From contig NZ_CAKVJB010000010.1 in NCBI RefSeq assembly GCF_934754935.1, forward strand, positions 4,422-68,421: a stretch of DNA of 64,000 bases, in the 5' to 3' direction. The position numbers and the translations under genes were made by a program. Positions 18,109 to 27,124 of this stretch are shown here, one piece after another. The notes beneath the pieces were generated by a model that was given only the letters and a program-made list of their open reading frames with translations, was not told the origin of the DNA and searched no databases. The first letter of the stretch is position 1, and every line of letters begins with the position of its first letter. This DNA is from an uncultured Holdemanella sp. Its GTDB lineage: Bacteria; Bacillota_I; Bacilli_A; Erysipelotrichales; Erysipelotrichaceae.

Positions 18109-18111
18109 GAC

Positions 18112-18990
18112 TTACACCTTCTCTCTAACGTTTTTACCTAATAAACCAGCTGGTTTTAAGATCAAAATCAAAATTAAAATAATGTAAACAATCGCATCCT
18201 TATACAAGGAACTACCATAAGCCGTAACCATAGTTTCGGCAATTCCAATAAACAATCCACCAATCATTGCGCCTGGAATACTTCCAATACCACCAAATAC
18301 AGCGGCAATAAATGCTTTTAATCCTGGTGTCATACCCATTAATGGATTGATTGAATTATAGTAAATACCAACTAAAACGCCGGCAACACCTGCTAAAGCA
18401 GATCCCAAAAGGAATGTAAATGAAATCGTCTTATCTACATCGATACCCATTAAACGTGCAGCATCTTCATCGACACTAACAGCGCGCATGGCACGACCCA
18501 TTTTTGTCTTTTGAACAATAAACTGCAAAACAATCATTAAAATTACAGTAATCACAAAAATATAGACTTGTTGCATCGTAATCGTAACGGGTCCTAAATG
18601 AAAAGATGCACTCGTTAATAATTTAGGATATGTTCTTACTTCACTTCCCATAATATATTGTGTTGCATATTCCAATACATAACTTACACCGATTGCGGTA
18701 ATCAATGCGGTAATTCGAGTCGCATGACGAAGTGGCTTATAGGCAATACGTTCAATCAATACACCTACAATTCCACAGAAGATCATTGAAATTAATAATG
18801 CAGGAATAAAGCCCAATCCACAATTTGTTGTAATAATAAATGCACAATACGCACCTAGCATATAGATATCTCCATGTGCAAAGTTGATCAATTTAATAAT
18901 TCCATAAACCATGGTATATCCCAAGGCAATCAAGGCATAAATACTTCCTAAGGATAGACCATTGACTAGTTGTTGTAAAAAAGCTGTCAT
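18112..18990 (-). CDS. livH: Branched-chain amino-acid ABC transporter permease LivH
   Basis: 292 residues, about eight membrane helices. The signature YTMVYGIIKLINFAHGD in part is near residue 30, and an EAA-like loop VDEDAARLMGIDVDKT near residue 187. It is the membrane partner of LivM. A strong AAGGAGG precedes the ATG. A terminator-like hairpin lies between livJ and livH, so the permease and ATPase genes are probably made at lower levels than the binding protein. Confidence 0.95.
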   Translation of the reverse strand: MTAFLQQLVNGLSLGSIYALIALGYTMVYGIIKLINFAHGDIYMLGAYCAFIITTNCGLGFIPALLISMIFCGIVGVLIERIAYKPLRHATRITALITAIGVSYVLEYATQYIMGSEVRTYPKLLTSASFHLGPVTITMQQVYIFVITVILMIVLQFIVQKTKMGRAMRAVSVDEDAARLMGIDVDKTISFTFLLGSALAGVAGVLVGIYYNSINPLMGMTPGLKAFIAAVFGGIGSIPGAMIGGLFIGIAETMVTAYGSSLYKDAIVYIILILILILKPAGLLGKNVREKV

Positions 18991-19002
18991 ATTAACCTCC
19001 TT

Positions 19003-19031
19003 ATTAAAAAAGAGGGGGAATTGTTCCCCCT
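19003..19031 (-). terminator. Intergenic attenuator between livJ and livH
   Basis: Stem AGGGGGAA/TTCCCCCT with a three-base loop and CTTTTTTAA on the minus strand, placed inside the liv operon. No separate promoter for livH is seen before its ribosome-binding site, so partial termination is inferred. Confidence 0.8.
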
Positions 19032-19043
19032 TTGAACAAAGAC

Positions 19044-20216
19044 TTATTTATTTGGATCTACTGAAACGGCTTCCGTTTGAACACCATCTACTAAGTTAAC
19101 AACTAATACAGATTTCTTTGGTGAATGTGTTTTATCAAATGTGAATGAACCAGTCAAACCATCAAATTTAGTATCAGCAATTGCTTTTTGTAGATCAGCA
19201 CCTGTCTTACCAGCTTTTTCTAAAGCTTGTAAACCTAAGTTAGTAGCATCATAAGCTAATGCAGAGAACATATTTGGAGCTTCTCCATATTCTTTTGTAT
19301 ATGCATCTACAAAGGCTGTTAAAGTATCACTTGCGTTAACTGTAGTATAAGCTGTTGAATAGTAGCAGTTATTTAAGTTTTCACTACCAGCAAGTTCAGC
19401 TAATTTTTCAGATTCGAATCCATCAGCACCTAAAATTGTGCAATCCATACCAGCTTCACGAGCCTGTTTGATAATCAAACCAGCTTCTGAATAGTAACCA
19501 GCGATGAATAATACATCTGCCCCTTTATCTTTTACTTTTGTGATGATACCAGCAAAATCTGTATCTTTAGCGTTATAACTTTCAGTAGCTACGACTTCTC
19601 CACCCAAATCTTCAAATTTTTTTGTAAATACCTTAGTAAGACCTTTTCCATAATCACTTACTTCATTGATGATTACAGCTTTTTTCTTACCTAAGTTTTC
19701 ATATCCAAACTTAGCCATTGCCTTACCTTGATATGAATCTTCGAAACAAATACGGAACGCATATTCATAAGGAGAATCCCCATTCATTGTTGCGTCTACC
19801 TGAGTAGCAGATGGTGAAATAACTGGAACTTGGTTTTGATCAGCTACTGGATATGTTGCGATCGAAGCCCCTGAAGTTGCAGGACCTACAACGAATGCCA
19901 CACCATCTTCAGTCATCAATTTTGTAGCTGCTGAAGTTGATTCACTCGCATCACCCTTATTGTCCATTTTGACAGCTTTAATTTTATATTTTGAATCTTT
20001 ATTTTCATTGTATTGTTTGATTGCTAGTGACGCCCCTTTATACTCAGCTTGACCATAAGAAGCTACAGCACCAGACAATTCATAGTTCAAACCAATTTTG
20101 ACTGTATCTCCCTCTTTTAATTCAGTACTAGCAGTTCCACTTCCCGAACTACAACCGACTAACATGCTTAATGCAACAGCACTAGAAGCAAACGTTTTTA
20201 ATAATTTACCTTTCAT
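19044..20216 (-). CDS. livJ: Branched-chain amino-acid ABC transporter substrate-binding lipoprotein
   Basis: 390 residues. The signal peptide ends with lipobox LVGC (Cys22), so it is anchored on the outer face of the membrane. Residues about 35-385 are a type-I periplasmic-binding fold (Peripla_BP_6): KIGLNYELSGAVASYG, GPATSGASIA for ligand contact, and DYGKGL. It captures the amino acid for LivHMGF. First gene of the operon, with GGGAGG upstream and a catabolite-repression-like site over its promoter. Leucine/isoleucine/valine is the family default; the true ligand is not shown. Confidence 0.94.
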   Translation of the reverse strand: MKGKLLKTFASSAVALSMLVGCSSGSGTASTELKEGDTVKIGLNYELSGAVASYGQAEYKGASLAIKQYNENKDSKYKIKAVKMDNKGDASESTSAATKLMTEDGVAFVVGPATSGASIATYPVADQNQVPVISPSATQVDATMNGDSPYEYAFRICFEDSYQGKAMAKFGYENLGKKKAVIINEVSDYGKGLTKVFTKKFEDLGGEVVATESYNAKDTDFAGIITKVKDKGADVLFIAGYYSEAGLIIKQAREAGMDCTILGADGFESEKLAELAGSENLNNCYYSTAYTTVNASDTLTAFVDAYTKEYGEAPNMFSALAYDATNLGLQALEKAGKTGADLQKAIADTKFDGLTGSFTFDKTHSPKKSVLVVNLVDGVQTEAVSVDPNK

Positions 20217-20245
20217 AATCTATACCTCCCTCGAGTTGTACAGAT

Positions 20246-20274
20246 ATAATAACGCAAGCAGAAAACGTTTTCAA
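20246..20274 (-). promoter_or_regulatory. Promoter of the liv operon
   Basis: On the minus strand TTGAAA (20274-20269), 17-base spacer, TATTAT (20251-20246). GGGAGG and the livJ ATG follow about 20 bases later. Confidence 0.75.
20260..20273 (-). promoter_or_regulatory. cre-like operator (CcpA) overlapping the liv -35
   Basis: TGAAAACGTTTTCT matches the catabolite-responsive element consensus TGWAANCGNTNWCA at 13 of 14 positions. It overlaps the -35 box, a position expected to repress. Confidence 0.6.
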
Positions 20275-20351
20275 GTACTTTTTACATTTTATTACATTTA
20301 AATTTACATCTCGTTTTACATTTTACATTCTTTTCAACTGTTTTCTTTGCG

Positions 20352-20388
20352 CAAAAAAAATAGCCAAAGTTATAAAACCTTAGCTATT
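20352..20388 (-). terminator. Intrinsic terminator of groESL
   Basis: Stem AATAGCTAAGG/CTTTGGCTATT (with G-U pairs) followed by a run of T on the minus strand, 11 bases after the groEL stop. Confidence 0.85.
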
Positions 20389-20398
20389 CAATCAACTA

Positions 20399-22012
20399 TT
20401 AATACATTCCTTGAGGCATCGCAGGCGCTGGTTCGTCCTTATCAATTTTTGCCACACCAGCCTCTGTCGTTAAGAACAAGGCTGAAATACTAGAAGCATT
20501 CATTAACGCATTACGAGTTACCTTTGTAGGATCAATGATACCAGATTCGATCATATCGACCCATTTACCATGTTTGGCATCAAATCCCACATTTTCTTCA
20601 GCTTCTTTTTGTTTTTCAACAATCTCTTCACTGTTATATCCAGCATTATCGGCAATCTGTGCAATTGGAGCTAACAATGCATCAAATACAACTTTGATAC
20701 CTTTTTGCACATCCACTACATCTGATTTCACTTCATCTTTCAAAGCCACATAAGCCTTTACTAAACAAGCTCCACCACCAACGACAATACCTTCACTAAC
20801 AGCAGCACGAGTTGAGTTCAATGCATCTTCAATACGAAGTTTCTTTTCTTTCAATTCACTTTCCGTTGCAGCACCCACTTTAATGATCGCAACACCATTT
20901 GATAATTTACCTAAACGCTCTGCCATACGTTTCTTATCATAATCACTTGTTGTGTTTTCCATTTGCGCTTCAATTTCTGCAACACGAGCAGCCACTTCTT
21001 CTTTACTTCCAGCTCCACCAATCATTGTTGTATTATCCTTCGTGACAACGATCTTTTTAACTGTACCTAAATCCGATAACTGCATATCTTTCAATTCCAT
21101 ATTCAAATCTTTTGAATAGAATTTAGCGCCTGTCATAATCGCAATATCCTGCAACATTTCTTTTTGGTTATCCCCAAAACCAGGAGCTTTTGTAGCCACT
21201 ACATTAAATGTTCCACGAAGTTTATTCAATGCCAAAGTAGAAACTACTTCATTTTCCAAATCTTCCGCAATAATCAATAAGGCACGATTTGCCTGAACCA
21301 ATTGTTCAAGTAAAGGCAAAATTTCTTGAATATTTGTGATTTTTTGATCTGTTACTAACACATAAGCATTTTCCATTGTTGCTTCCATCTTTTCACGATC
21401 ACTGACCATATATGGAGAAACATAACCCTTGTCATATTGCATACCTTCACTAATTTCAAGTTCTGTTTCAAAGCCTTTTGAATCATCCGTTGAAATGACA
21501 CCATCACGACCGACTTTTTCCATCGCATCCGCAATGATCTTACCAATTTCTTCTGAACCTGATGAAATTGTCGCAACATTGGCAATATCCTTACTACTTT
21601 CTACTTTTTTAGAAACAGATAAGATATATTCACTTACAGCCTTAGCTGCCTTTTCAATACCTTCACGCATCAATACTGGATTAGCTCCACGATCCACTTG
21701 GCGTAAACCATTTTCAATCATACTTTGAGCTAAAATAGTAGCTGTTGTAGTTCCATCTCCAGCTGTATCATTGGTCTTATTGGCAACTTCATATACCAAT
21801 TTAGCACCCATGTTTTCAAACTTATCTTCCAATTCAATTTCTTTGGCAATACTTACACCATCATTTGTGATCAATGGTGAACCATAATCCTTTTCAAGAA
21901 CAACATTACGTCCTTTAGGACCTAAAGTAACACGAACCGCATTAGCCAATGTGTTGACACCTCTTAACATCGATTCGCGAGCATCTTTTGAAAAACGTAC
22001 TTCTTTAGCCAT
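20399..22012 (-). CDS. groL: Chaperonin GroEL
   Basis: 537 residues. It forms the ATP-driven double-ring folding chamber in the cytosol. Family motifs include LGPKGRNVVLEK near the N-terminus, GDGTTTATILAQ (ATP site), and RIEDALNSTRAA. The C-terminus ends DEPAPAMPQGMY and lacks the Gly-Gly-Met repeat tail usual in GroEL. AGGAGG precedes the ATG, 16 bases after groES. Under HrcA-type control through the CIRCE pair upstream of groES. Confidence 0.97.
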   Translation of the reverse strand: MAKEVRFSKDARESMLRGVNTLANAVRVTLGPKGRNVVLEKDYGSPLITNDGVSIAKEIELEDKFENMGAKLVYEVANKTNDTAGDGTTTATILAQSMIENGLRQVDRGANPVLMREGIEKAAKAVSEYILSVSKKVESSKDIANVATISSGSEEIGKIIADAMEKVGRDGVISTDDSKGFETELEISEGMQYDKGYVSPYMVSDREKMEATMENAYVLVTDQKITNIQEILPLLEQLVQANRALLIIAEDLENEVVSTLALNKLRGTFNVVATKAPGFGDNQKEMLQDIAIMTGAKFYSKDLNMELKDMQLSDLGTVKKIVVTKDNTTMIGGAGSKEEVAARVAEIEAQMENTTSDYDKKRMAERLGKLSNGVAIIKVGAATESELKEKKLRIEDALNSTRAAVSEGIVVGGGACLVKAYVALKDEVKSDVVDVQKGIKVVFDALLAPIAQIADNAGYNSEEIVEKQKEAEENVGFDAKHGKWVDMIESGIIDPTKVTRNALMNASSISALFLTTEAGVAKIDKDEPAPAMPQGMY

Positions 22013-22028
22013 AATTCATTACCTCCTA

Positions 22029-22289
22029 TTACTTGCTTACCGCAATAATATCTTCATCTTTGATGACAATAAATTCTTCATCATCGATCTTCATTGTAGT
22101 TCCTGAATATTCTTTATATAAAACTTTATCTCCACAAGCATATCCAGCATCTTTAACATCTGCTCCAATACTTGCGACAACTGCAAGTTTTGACTTTTCT
22201 TTACCACTTGTCAAAATAATTCCACTTGCCGTAGTTTTTTCTTCTTTCTCTTTCTTTAATAAAACATAATCATGTAAAGGTTGTAACAT
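22029..22289 (-). CDS. groES: Co-chaperonin GroES
   Basis: 86 residues, at the short end of the family. It caps GroEL. The N-terminus LQPLHDYVLLKKEKEE matches the GroES start, the mobile loop is TASGIILT, and DKVLYKEYSG corresponds to the roof region. AAAGGAGG precedes the ATG. First gene of the groESL operon. Confidence 0.95.
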   Translation of the reverse strand: MLQPLHDYVLLKKEKEEKTTASGIILTSGKEKSKLAVVASIGADVKDAGYACGDKVLYKEYSGTTMKIDDEEFIVIKDEDIIAVSK

Positions 22290-22304
22290 AAAATCATCCT
22301 CCTT

Positions 22305-22331
22305 TTAGCACTTAGCTGTTCCAATTGCTAA
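22305..22331 (-). promoter_or_regulatory. CIRCE operator 1 (HrcA site), downstream of the groESL -10
   Basis: Plus strand TTAGCACTT-N9-AATTGCTAA, matching the CIRCE inverted repeat TTAGCACTC-N9-GAGTGCTAA with small deviations. It lies between the -10 and the groES ribosome-binding site. Confidence 0.9.
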
Positions 22332-22336
22332 ATACT

Positions 22337-22364
22337 ATTATACTCACTTTTAGCACTGATGCAA
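22337..22364 (-). promoter_or_regulatory. groESL promoter between two CIRCE elements
   Basis: On the minus strand TTGCAT (22364-22359), 16-base spacer, TATAAT (22342-22337). The -35 lies inside the second CIRCE and the start site at the edge of the first. Confidence 0.75.
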
Positions 22365-22376
22365 TAAGTTTGCTAA
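22350..22376 (-). promoter_or_regulatory. CIRCE operator 2 (HrcA site), overlapping the groESL -35
   Basis: Plus strand TTAGCACTG-N9-GTTTGCTAA, a second CIRCE-type inverted repeat 18 bases from the first. Confidence 0.75.
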
Positions 22377-22384
22377 AATTTAAC

Positions 22385-22413
22385 AAAAGAAAATGGCGAG
22401 GATTACTCGCCAT
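22385..22413 (-). terminator. Intrinsic terminator of the ATP synthase operon
   Basis: Stem ATGGCGAG/CTCGCCAT, five-base loop, TTTCTTTT on the minus strand. The atpC stop codon lies in the loop. Confidence 0.9.
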
Positions 22414-22798
22414 ATACATGAATTCTATTAATCGCTCTTTCTAAAGATAATTGAGCTCTTTTTAAATTCGTATTTGAATCTTTCTTTTCTAAACGCTCTT
22501 TAGCACGTTCCATTGATTTTTTAGCACGCTCAAGATCGATATCTTTTTTTCCCTCGATCGCATCGGCTAAGATCATACCTTCATTTTTATTGAACTGTAA
22601 AAAGCCACCAGAAATCGCATAGATCTCTTCTTCGTCATTTTCATTCTTTAAAACAAGTTTACAAGGAACTAAAGATGCAAAGATTGGCATATGATTTGGT
22701 AAAATTGTAGTTTCACCAATCACTGTCTTTGCATGAATACTCTTTACGTCTTGTTTTAAATATTCGCCTTTAGGTGTTACAACTTTAAAAGCAATCAT
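22403..22798 (-). CDS. atpC: ATP synthase epsilon subunit
   Basis: 131 residues. Central-stalk subunit of F1 with an N-terminal beta sandwich (GEYLKQDVKSIHAKTVIGETTILPNH in part) and a C-terminal helical hairpin (KKSMERAKERLEK). It regulates ATP hydrolysis and connects gamma to the c-ring. It begins two bases after the atpD stop without a strong ribosome-binding site, so it probably depends on coupling to atpD. Confidence 0.95.
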   Translation of the reverse strand: MIAFKVVTPKGEYLKQDVKSIHAKTVIGETTILPNHMPIFASLVPCKLVLKNENDEEEIYAISGGFLQFNKNEGMILADAIEGKKDIDLERAKKSMERAKERLEKKDSNTNLKRAQLSLERAINRIHVYGE

Positions 22799-22800
22799 GA

Positions 22801-24201
22801 CTATTCACCAGCCATTTTTTTAGCTTTTTCCTGTGCTTCTTCAATTGTTCCCACAAACATGAATGCTTGTTCAGGAAGATCATCGAATTCACCAGCTAAT
22901 AAACGTTCGAAACTACGAATCGTATCTTCCAAAGGTACATATTTTCCAGGAATACCAGAGAATACTTCGGCTACGTTAAATGGTTGTGACAAGAAGTTAC
23001 GAACACGACGTGCACGGTTTACAACCTTCTTATCTTCTTCACTTAATTCATCCATACCTAAGATGGCGATAATATCTTGAAGATCTTTATATCTCTGTAA
23101 GATATTTTGAACACCACGAGCTACCTTATAGTGTTTTTCACCAACTACAAGTGGATCCAAGATACGAGAACTTGATTCCAGTGGATCTACGGCAGGATAA
23201 ATACCCAATGCCGCAATATCACGGTCCAATACGGTTTTGGCATCCAAGTGAGAGAATGTTGTTGCTGGAGCTGGGTCCGTCAAGTCATCCGCAGGCACAT
23301 AAATAGCCTGTACAGAAGTGATTGAACCATCTTTAGTAGATGTGATTCTTTCTTGTAACTGTCCCATTTCAGTAGCTAATGTAGGCTGATATCCTACGGC
23401 ACTAGGAACACGTCCTAATAAGGCACTTACTTCAGATCCTGCCTGAGTAAAACGGAAGATATTGTCAATAAACAACAATACATCTTGGTGTTCTACATCA
23501 CGGAAATATTCCGCCATTGTAAGACCTGTTAATCCAACACGCATTCTGGCTCCTGGACTTTCATTCATCTGTCCATAAACCAATACAGTCTTATCTAATA
23601 CACCACTATCTTTCATCTCGTGATACATATCGTTTCCTTCACGAGTTCTTTCGCCGACACCTACTACGACAGATTTACCACCATGTTCTTTGGCAATATT
23701 GTGGATCAATTCCTGAATTAATACGGTTTTACCTACACCGGCACCACCAAACAATCCAATCTTACCACCCTTTGCGTAAGGACATAATAAATCGATTACT
23801 TTAATACCCGTTTCTAATGGTTCACTTGTCGTACTTTGTTCATCAAATGCAGGGGCTTTTCTATGAATTGGCATAGTTTTCGCATCTACATCACCTAAAC
23901 CATCAATTGGCTTACCTAATACGTTAAACATACGACCCAATACATTTTCTCCAACAGGAGCTTGGATTGGTTTTCCTGTATCAATGGCATCCATACCACG
24001 TACTAAACCATCTGTACTTCCCATCGCAATACAACGTACTCGATCTGAACCAATATCTTGTTCGACTTCTACAATTAGATTTTCTTCATTTGGGCGTTCA
24101 ATTTCAATTGCCGTTAATAAATCTGGTAAATTATTTTGTGAAAACTGAATATCCACAACTGGACCAATGATCTCAACGACTTTTCCAATATTTTGACTCA
24201 T
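22801..24201 (-). CDS. atpD: ATP synthase beta subunit
   Basis: 466 residues. Catalytic F1 subunit, three copies with alpha. Walker A GGAGVGKT near residue 155, the catalytic Glu/Arg region VGERTREGND, Walker B VLLFIDNIFRF, and the DELSEED regulatory motif near residue 390 are all present. AAGGAGG precedes the ATG. Part of the atpBEFHAGDC operon. Confidence 0.98.
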   Translation of the reverse strand: MSQNIGKVVEIIGPVVDIQFSQNNLPDLLTAIEIERPNEENLIVEVEQDIGSDRVRCIAMGSTDGLVRGMDAIDTGKPIQAPVGENVLGRMFNVLGKPIDGLGDVDAKTMPIHRKAPAFDEQSTTSEPLETGIKVIDLLCPYAKGGKIGLFGGAGVGKTVLIQELIHNIAKEHGGKSVVVGVGERTREGNDMYHEMKDSGVLDKTVLVYGQMNESPGARMRVGLTGLTMAEYFRDVEHQDVLLFIDNIFRFTQAGSEVSALLGRVPSAVGYQPTLATEMGQLQERITSTKDGSITSVQAIYVPADDLTDPAPATTFSHLDAKTVLDRDIAALGIYPAVDPLESSSRILDPLVVGEKHYKVARGVQNILQRYKDLQDIIAILGMDELSEEDKKVVNRARRVRNFLSQPFNVAEVFSGIPGKYVPLEDTIRSFERLLAGEFDDLPEQAFMFVGTIEEAQEKAKKMAGE

Positions 24202-24213
24202 CTTTACCCTCCT

Positions 24214-25062
24214 TTATGAAAGTGCATTTGCACCACCGACAATCTCAGTAATTTCTTGCGTAATTGCACCCTGACGTACACGGTTATATGCAAGTTCAAG
24301 ATCATTCTGCAACTCTTCTGCATTGTCAGTTGCACTCTCCATTGCCATTCTTCGAGAAGCCTGCTCACTTGTTTTACTCTCTAAATAACGAGAGTAAAGA
24401 ATTGATTTTGTCACCATAGGAATCATGTTTTGCAGCATTGTTTCCTTATCTGGTTCAAAAATCATATCCGCATGCATGCCTGACTTCTTTTCTTCACTAG
24501 GTTTAGAAACAGGTAAAACCGTTTCTAAAGTAGGAACAAATGTCAATGTGTTTTTATAGTGCGTATATAAAATTTGAATTTTTGAAATTTCTTTCTTTTC
24601 AAACAAGTCTAATGCATCCTGCATACATTTTGATAAAGCATTATATACATCATCCTCGTCAAGATCACTTAATACAGTTTCAACATTATAGTCACGTTTT
24701 GAAATCCATGCAGCACCACGAACTCCAACCATAACTACATGATCCTCATTTGAAAACTCATCTTGTATCATACGATACACGTTTGCGTTGTAGCCTCCAC
24801 AAAGTCCCATATCACTCGTAATCACAAAGATAAAACTTGGCTTTCCTTGATTCTCATTTAAATACATAGAATCATTTCCAGCACTACGAAGTACCATTGT
24901 GAAAAGTTCTTGAAGACCTTGTGCATAACTACGGTTTTCTTCCATAATTTGTCTTTGTCTAGTTAATTTACTTGAAGCAATCAGCTGCATTGCTTTTGTG
25001 ATTTTCTTTGTTGAACTAACGGAACTGATTCGAGCCTGAATAGCCTGTCTACTCTGTGCCAT
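24214..25062 (-). CDS. atpG: ATP synthase gamma subunit
   Basis: 282 residues from the ATG at 25062 (AAGGG eight bases upstream). The in-frame GTG at 25071 abuts that AAGGG and is unlikely. The coiled-coil N-terminus (IQARISSVSSTKKITKAMQ) and C-terminal segment (NRVRQGAITQEITEIVGGA) form the rotating shaft in the alpha-beta ring. It overlaps the atpA end by 14 bases. Confidence 0.96.
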   Translation of the reverse strand: MAQSRQAIQARISSVSSTKKITKAMQLIASSKLTRQRQIMEENRSYAQGLQELFTMVLRSAGNDSMYLNENQGKPSFIFVITSDMGLCGGYNANVYRMIQDEFSNEDHVVMVGVRGAAWISKRDYNVETVLSDLDEDDVYNALSKCMQDALDLFEKKEISKIQILYTHYKNTLTFVPTLETVLPVSKPSEEKKSGMHADMIFEPDKETMLQNMIPMVTKSILYSRYLESKTSEQASRRMAMESATDNAEELQNDLELAYNRVRQGAITQEITEIVGGANALS

Positions 25063-26587
25063 GTTGCGCACCCTTTTCTAGCGCATATTGTTTTGCGTAG
25101 GCATCTAAAGCCTTCTTAATATCAGCTTCTAATTCATCGTCAATTGCCTTTTTCATTTCAATCTGATCTAGAACATAAGGATATTCACGATGTACATATT
25201 CCAACATTCCCTGTTCAAATTCACCAACTTGATCGACTTCAACTGGTTTTAAATATCTATTTTTTGCAGCATATAAAGATAATACTTGTTCAGGCACTGT
25301 TAATGGTGAATATTGTTTTTGAATCAATAATTGAGTCAATCTTGCACCATGATCCAATACATCTTTTGTACTTGCATCTAAATCAGAACCAAATTTCGCA
25401 AAAGATTCCATTTCACGATATTGAGCAAGCTCTAATTTTAATGAACCAGATACCTGTTTCATAGCTTTTGTCTGTGCAGCACTACCTACACGACTTACAC
25501 TTAAACCACTATCTACACTTGGACGAATACCTTCATTAAACATATCTGTCTTTAAGAAGATCTGTCCATCTGTAATTGAAATTACATTTGTAGGAATATA
25601 GGCAGAAATATCTCCGGCTTGCGTTTCAATGATTGGTAAAGCAGTTAAAGATCCACCGCCATAGTTTTCATTTAAACGAGCTGCACGCTCTAACAAACGA
25701 GAATGCAAGTAGAAGACATCTCCAGGATAGGCTTCACGTCCAGGAGGACGACGAAGAAGTAAAGACAGTGTACGGTAAGCTACGGCATGTTTTGATAAAT
25801 CATCATAAACAATTAATACATCTTCTCCGTTTTCCATCCACTCTTCACCCATAGCACAACCTGCATATGGTGCAATATATTGTAATGGTGCTGCCTCAGA
25901 TGCAGTAGCCGCTACAATTGTAGTATATTCCATAGCTCCATGTTGTTTTAATTTTTCAACGATTTGAGCTACAGTACTTGCCTTTTGCCCAATCGCCACA
26001 TAAATACATTTTACATTTTGACCTTTTTGATTCAAAATCGTATCAATTGCAATAGCTGTTTTACCTGTTTGACGATCCCCAATGATCAACTCACGCTGAC
26101 CACGTCCAATAGGAATCATAGAGTCAATAATTTTTAAACCTGTTTGTAATGGAACAGAAACACTCTTTCTTGTCATTACACCTGGGGCAACACGCTCAAC
26201 TGGACGTGTTTTATCTGTTTTGATTTCACCTAAACCATCAATCGGTTGTCCTAATGCGTTGACAACACGACCCATCAAACTATCACCAACGGGAACTTCA
26301 ATGATGTGACCTGTACGTTTTACAACGTCGCCTTCTTTGATATCTGAATTATCACCTAAAAGAACAACACCTACTTGTTCATCTTCTAAGTTCATGACCA
26401 TACCATATACATCGTGAGGGAATAACAACAATTCACTCATCATGGCATTTTTTAATCCATATACCGTTGCGATACCATCTCCAACTGTTAGAATAGTACC
26501 ACTTTCATTCATTTCAAGATCCTGGTCGATACTTTGAATCTGAGCTTTGATTAATTTTGAAATCTCTGCTGGATTTAAACTCATCAT
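25049..26587 (-). CDS. atpA: ATP synthase alpha subunit
   Basis: 512 residues (the second ATG at 26584 is equally possible after AGGTGAT). Non-catalytic nucleotide-binding F1 subunit. Walker A GDRQTGKT near residue 170, GQKASTVAQ, LIVYDDLSKHA and the conserved SVSRVGSAAQ motif with the arginine finger near residue 365 are present. It interacts with beta, delta and the b stalk. Confidence 0.98.
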   Translation of the reverse strand: MMSLNPAEISKLIKAQIQSIDQDLEMNESGTILTVGDGIATVYGLKNAMMSELLLFPHDVYGMVMNLEDEQVGVVLLGDNSDIKEGDVVKRTGHIIEVPVGDSLMGRVVNALGQPIDGLGEIKTDKTRPVERVAPGVMTRKSVSVPLQTGLKIIDSMIPIGRGQRELIIGDRQTGKTAIAIDTILNQKGQNVKCIYVAIGQKASTVAQIVEKLKQHGAMEYTTIVAATASEAAPLQYIAPYAGCAMGEEWMENGEDVLIVYDDLSKHAVAYRTLSLLLRRPPGREAYPGDVFYLHSRLLERAARLNENYGGGSLTALPIIETQAGDISAYIPTNVISITDGQIFLKTDMFNEGIRPSVDSGLSVSRVGSAAQTKAMKQVSGSLKLELAQYREMESFAKFGSDLDASTKDVLDHGARLTQLLIQKQYSPLTVPEQVLSLYAAKNRYLKPVEVDQVGEFEQGMLEYVHREYPYVLDQIEMKKAIDDELEADIKKALDAYAKQYALEKGAQHGTE

Positions 26588-26596
26588 ATCACCTGC

Positions 26597-27124
26597 TTAT
26601 CTATTAATTGCTTCCTTCATTGCATCAATCTTCGCAACGACCGTATTATCCATCACCAAATCATTTGCCTGTACCTTAATACCTGCAATCAAAGATGGAT
26701 CCACTTGCACTTCAAGTTCAAGTGTTTTATTTAATTTTTTCTCTAACATCTCTTTCAATCTTGATAATTGATCTTCATCAAGTTTTGATGCACTTGTCAC
26801 CTTAACAATTTCAATTCTATGTTTCTTTCGATAACACTCTTCATACGCATCACTAATTTTATCAATATGTGAAAGTTCATTATGCTCATTTAACACAAGC
26901 AAGAAACGAAACACAGTTGTATCTAATTCGGATTCAAAAGCTGTCTGGATGATTTCCTTTTTCTTTACTCGAGGAATACTTGGATGTGCTAGAATTTGAC
27001 TCAATTCTGGCACTGAAGTAATCACTTGCGCTACTTGTTTTAGCTCAGACATCCAAGCCATTTCTTGTTTTGGATCTTGTGCTAATTCAAATAGAGCCTG
27101 GGCATAAGGCGTGTAATCTACCAT
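26597..27124 (-). CDS. atpH: ATP synthase delta subunit
   Basis: 175 residues. Peripheral-stalk connector between F1 alpha and the b dimer. N-terminal helical domain (YAQALFELAQDPKQ) and the typical C-terminal segment with DPSLIAGIKVQANDLVMDNT in part. Its start overlaps the atpF end by seven bases. Confidence 0.94.
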   Translation of the reverse strand: MVDYTPYAQALFELAQDPKQEMAWMSELKQVAQVITSVPELSQILAHPSIPRVKKKEIIQTAFESELDTTVFRFLLVLNEHNELSHIDKISDAYEECYRKKHRIEIVKVTSASKLDEDQLSRLKEMLEKKLNKTLELEVQVDPSLIAGIKVQANDLVMDNTVVAKIDAMKEAINR

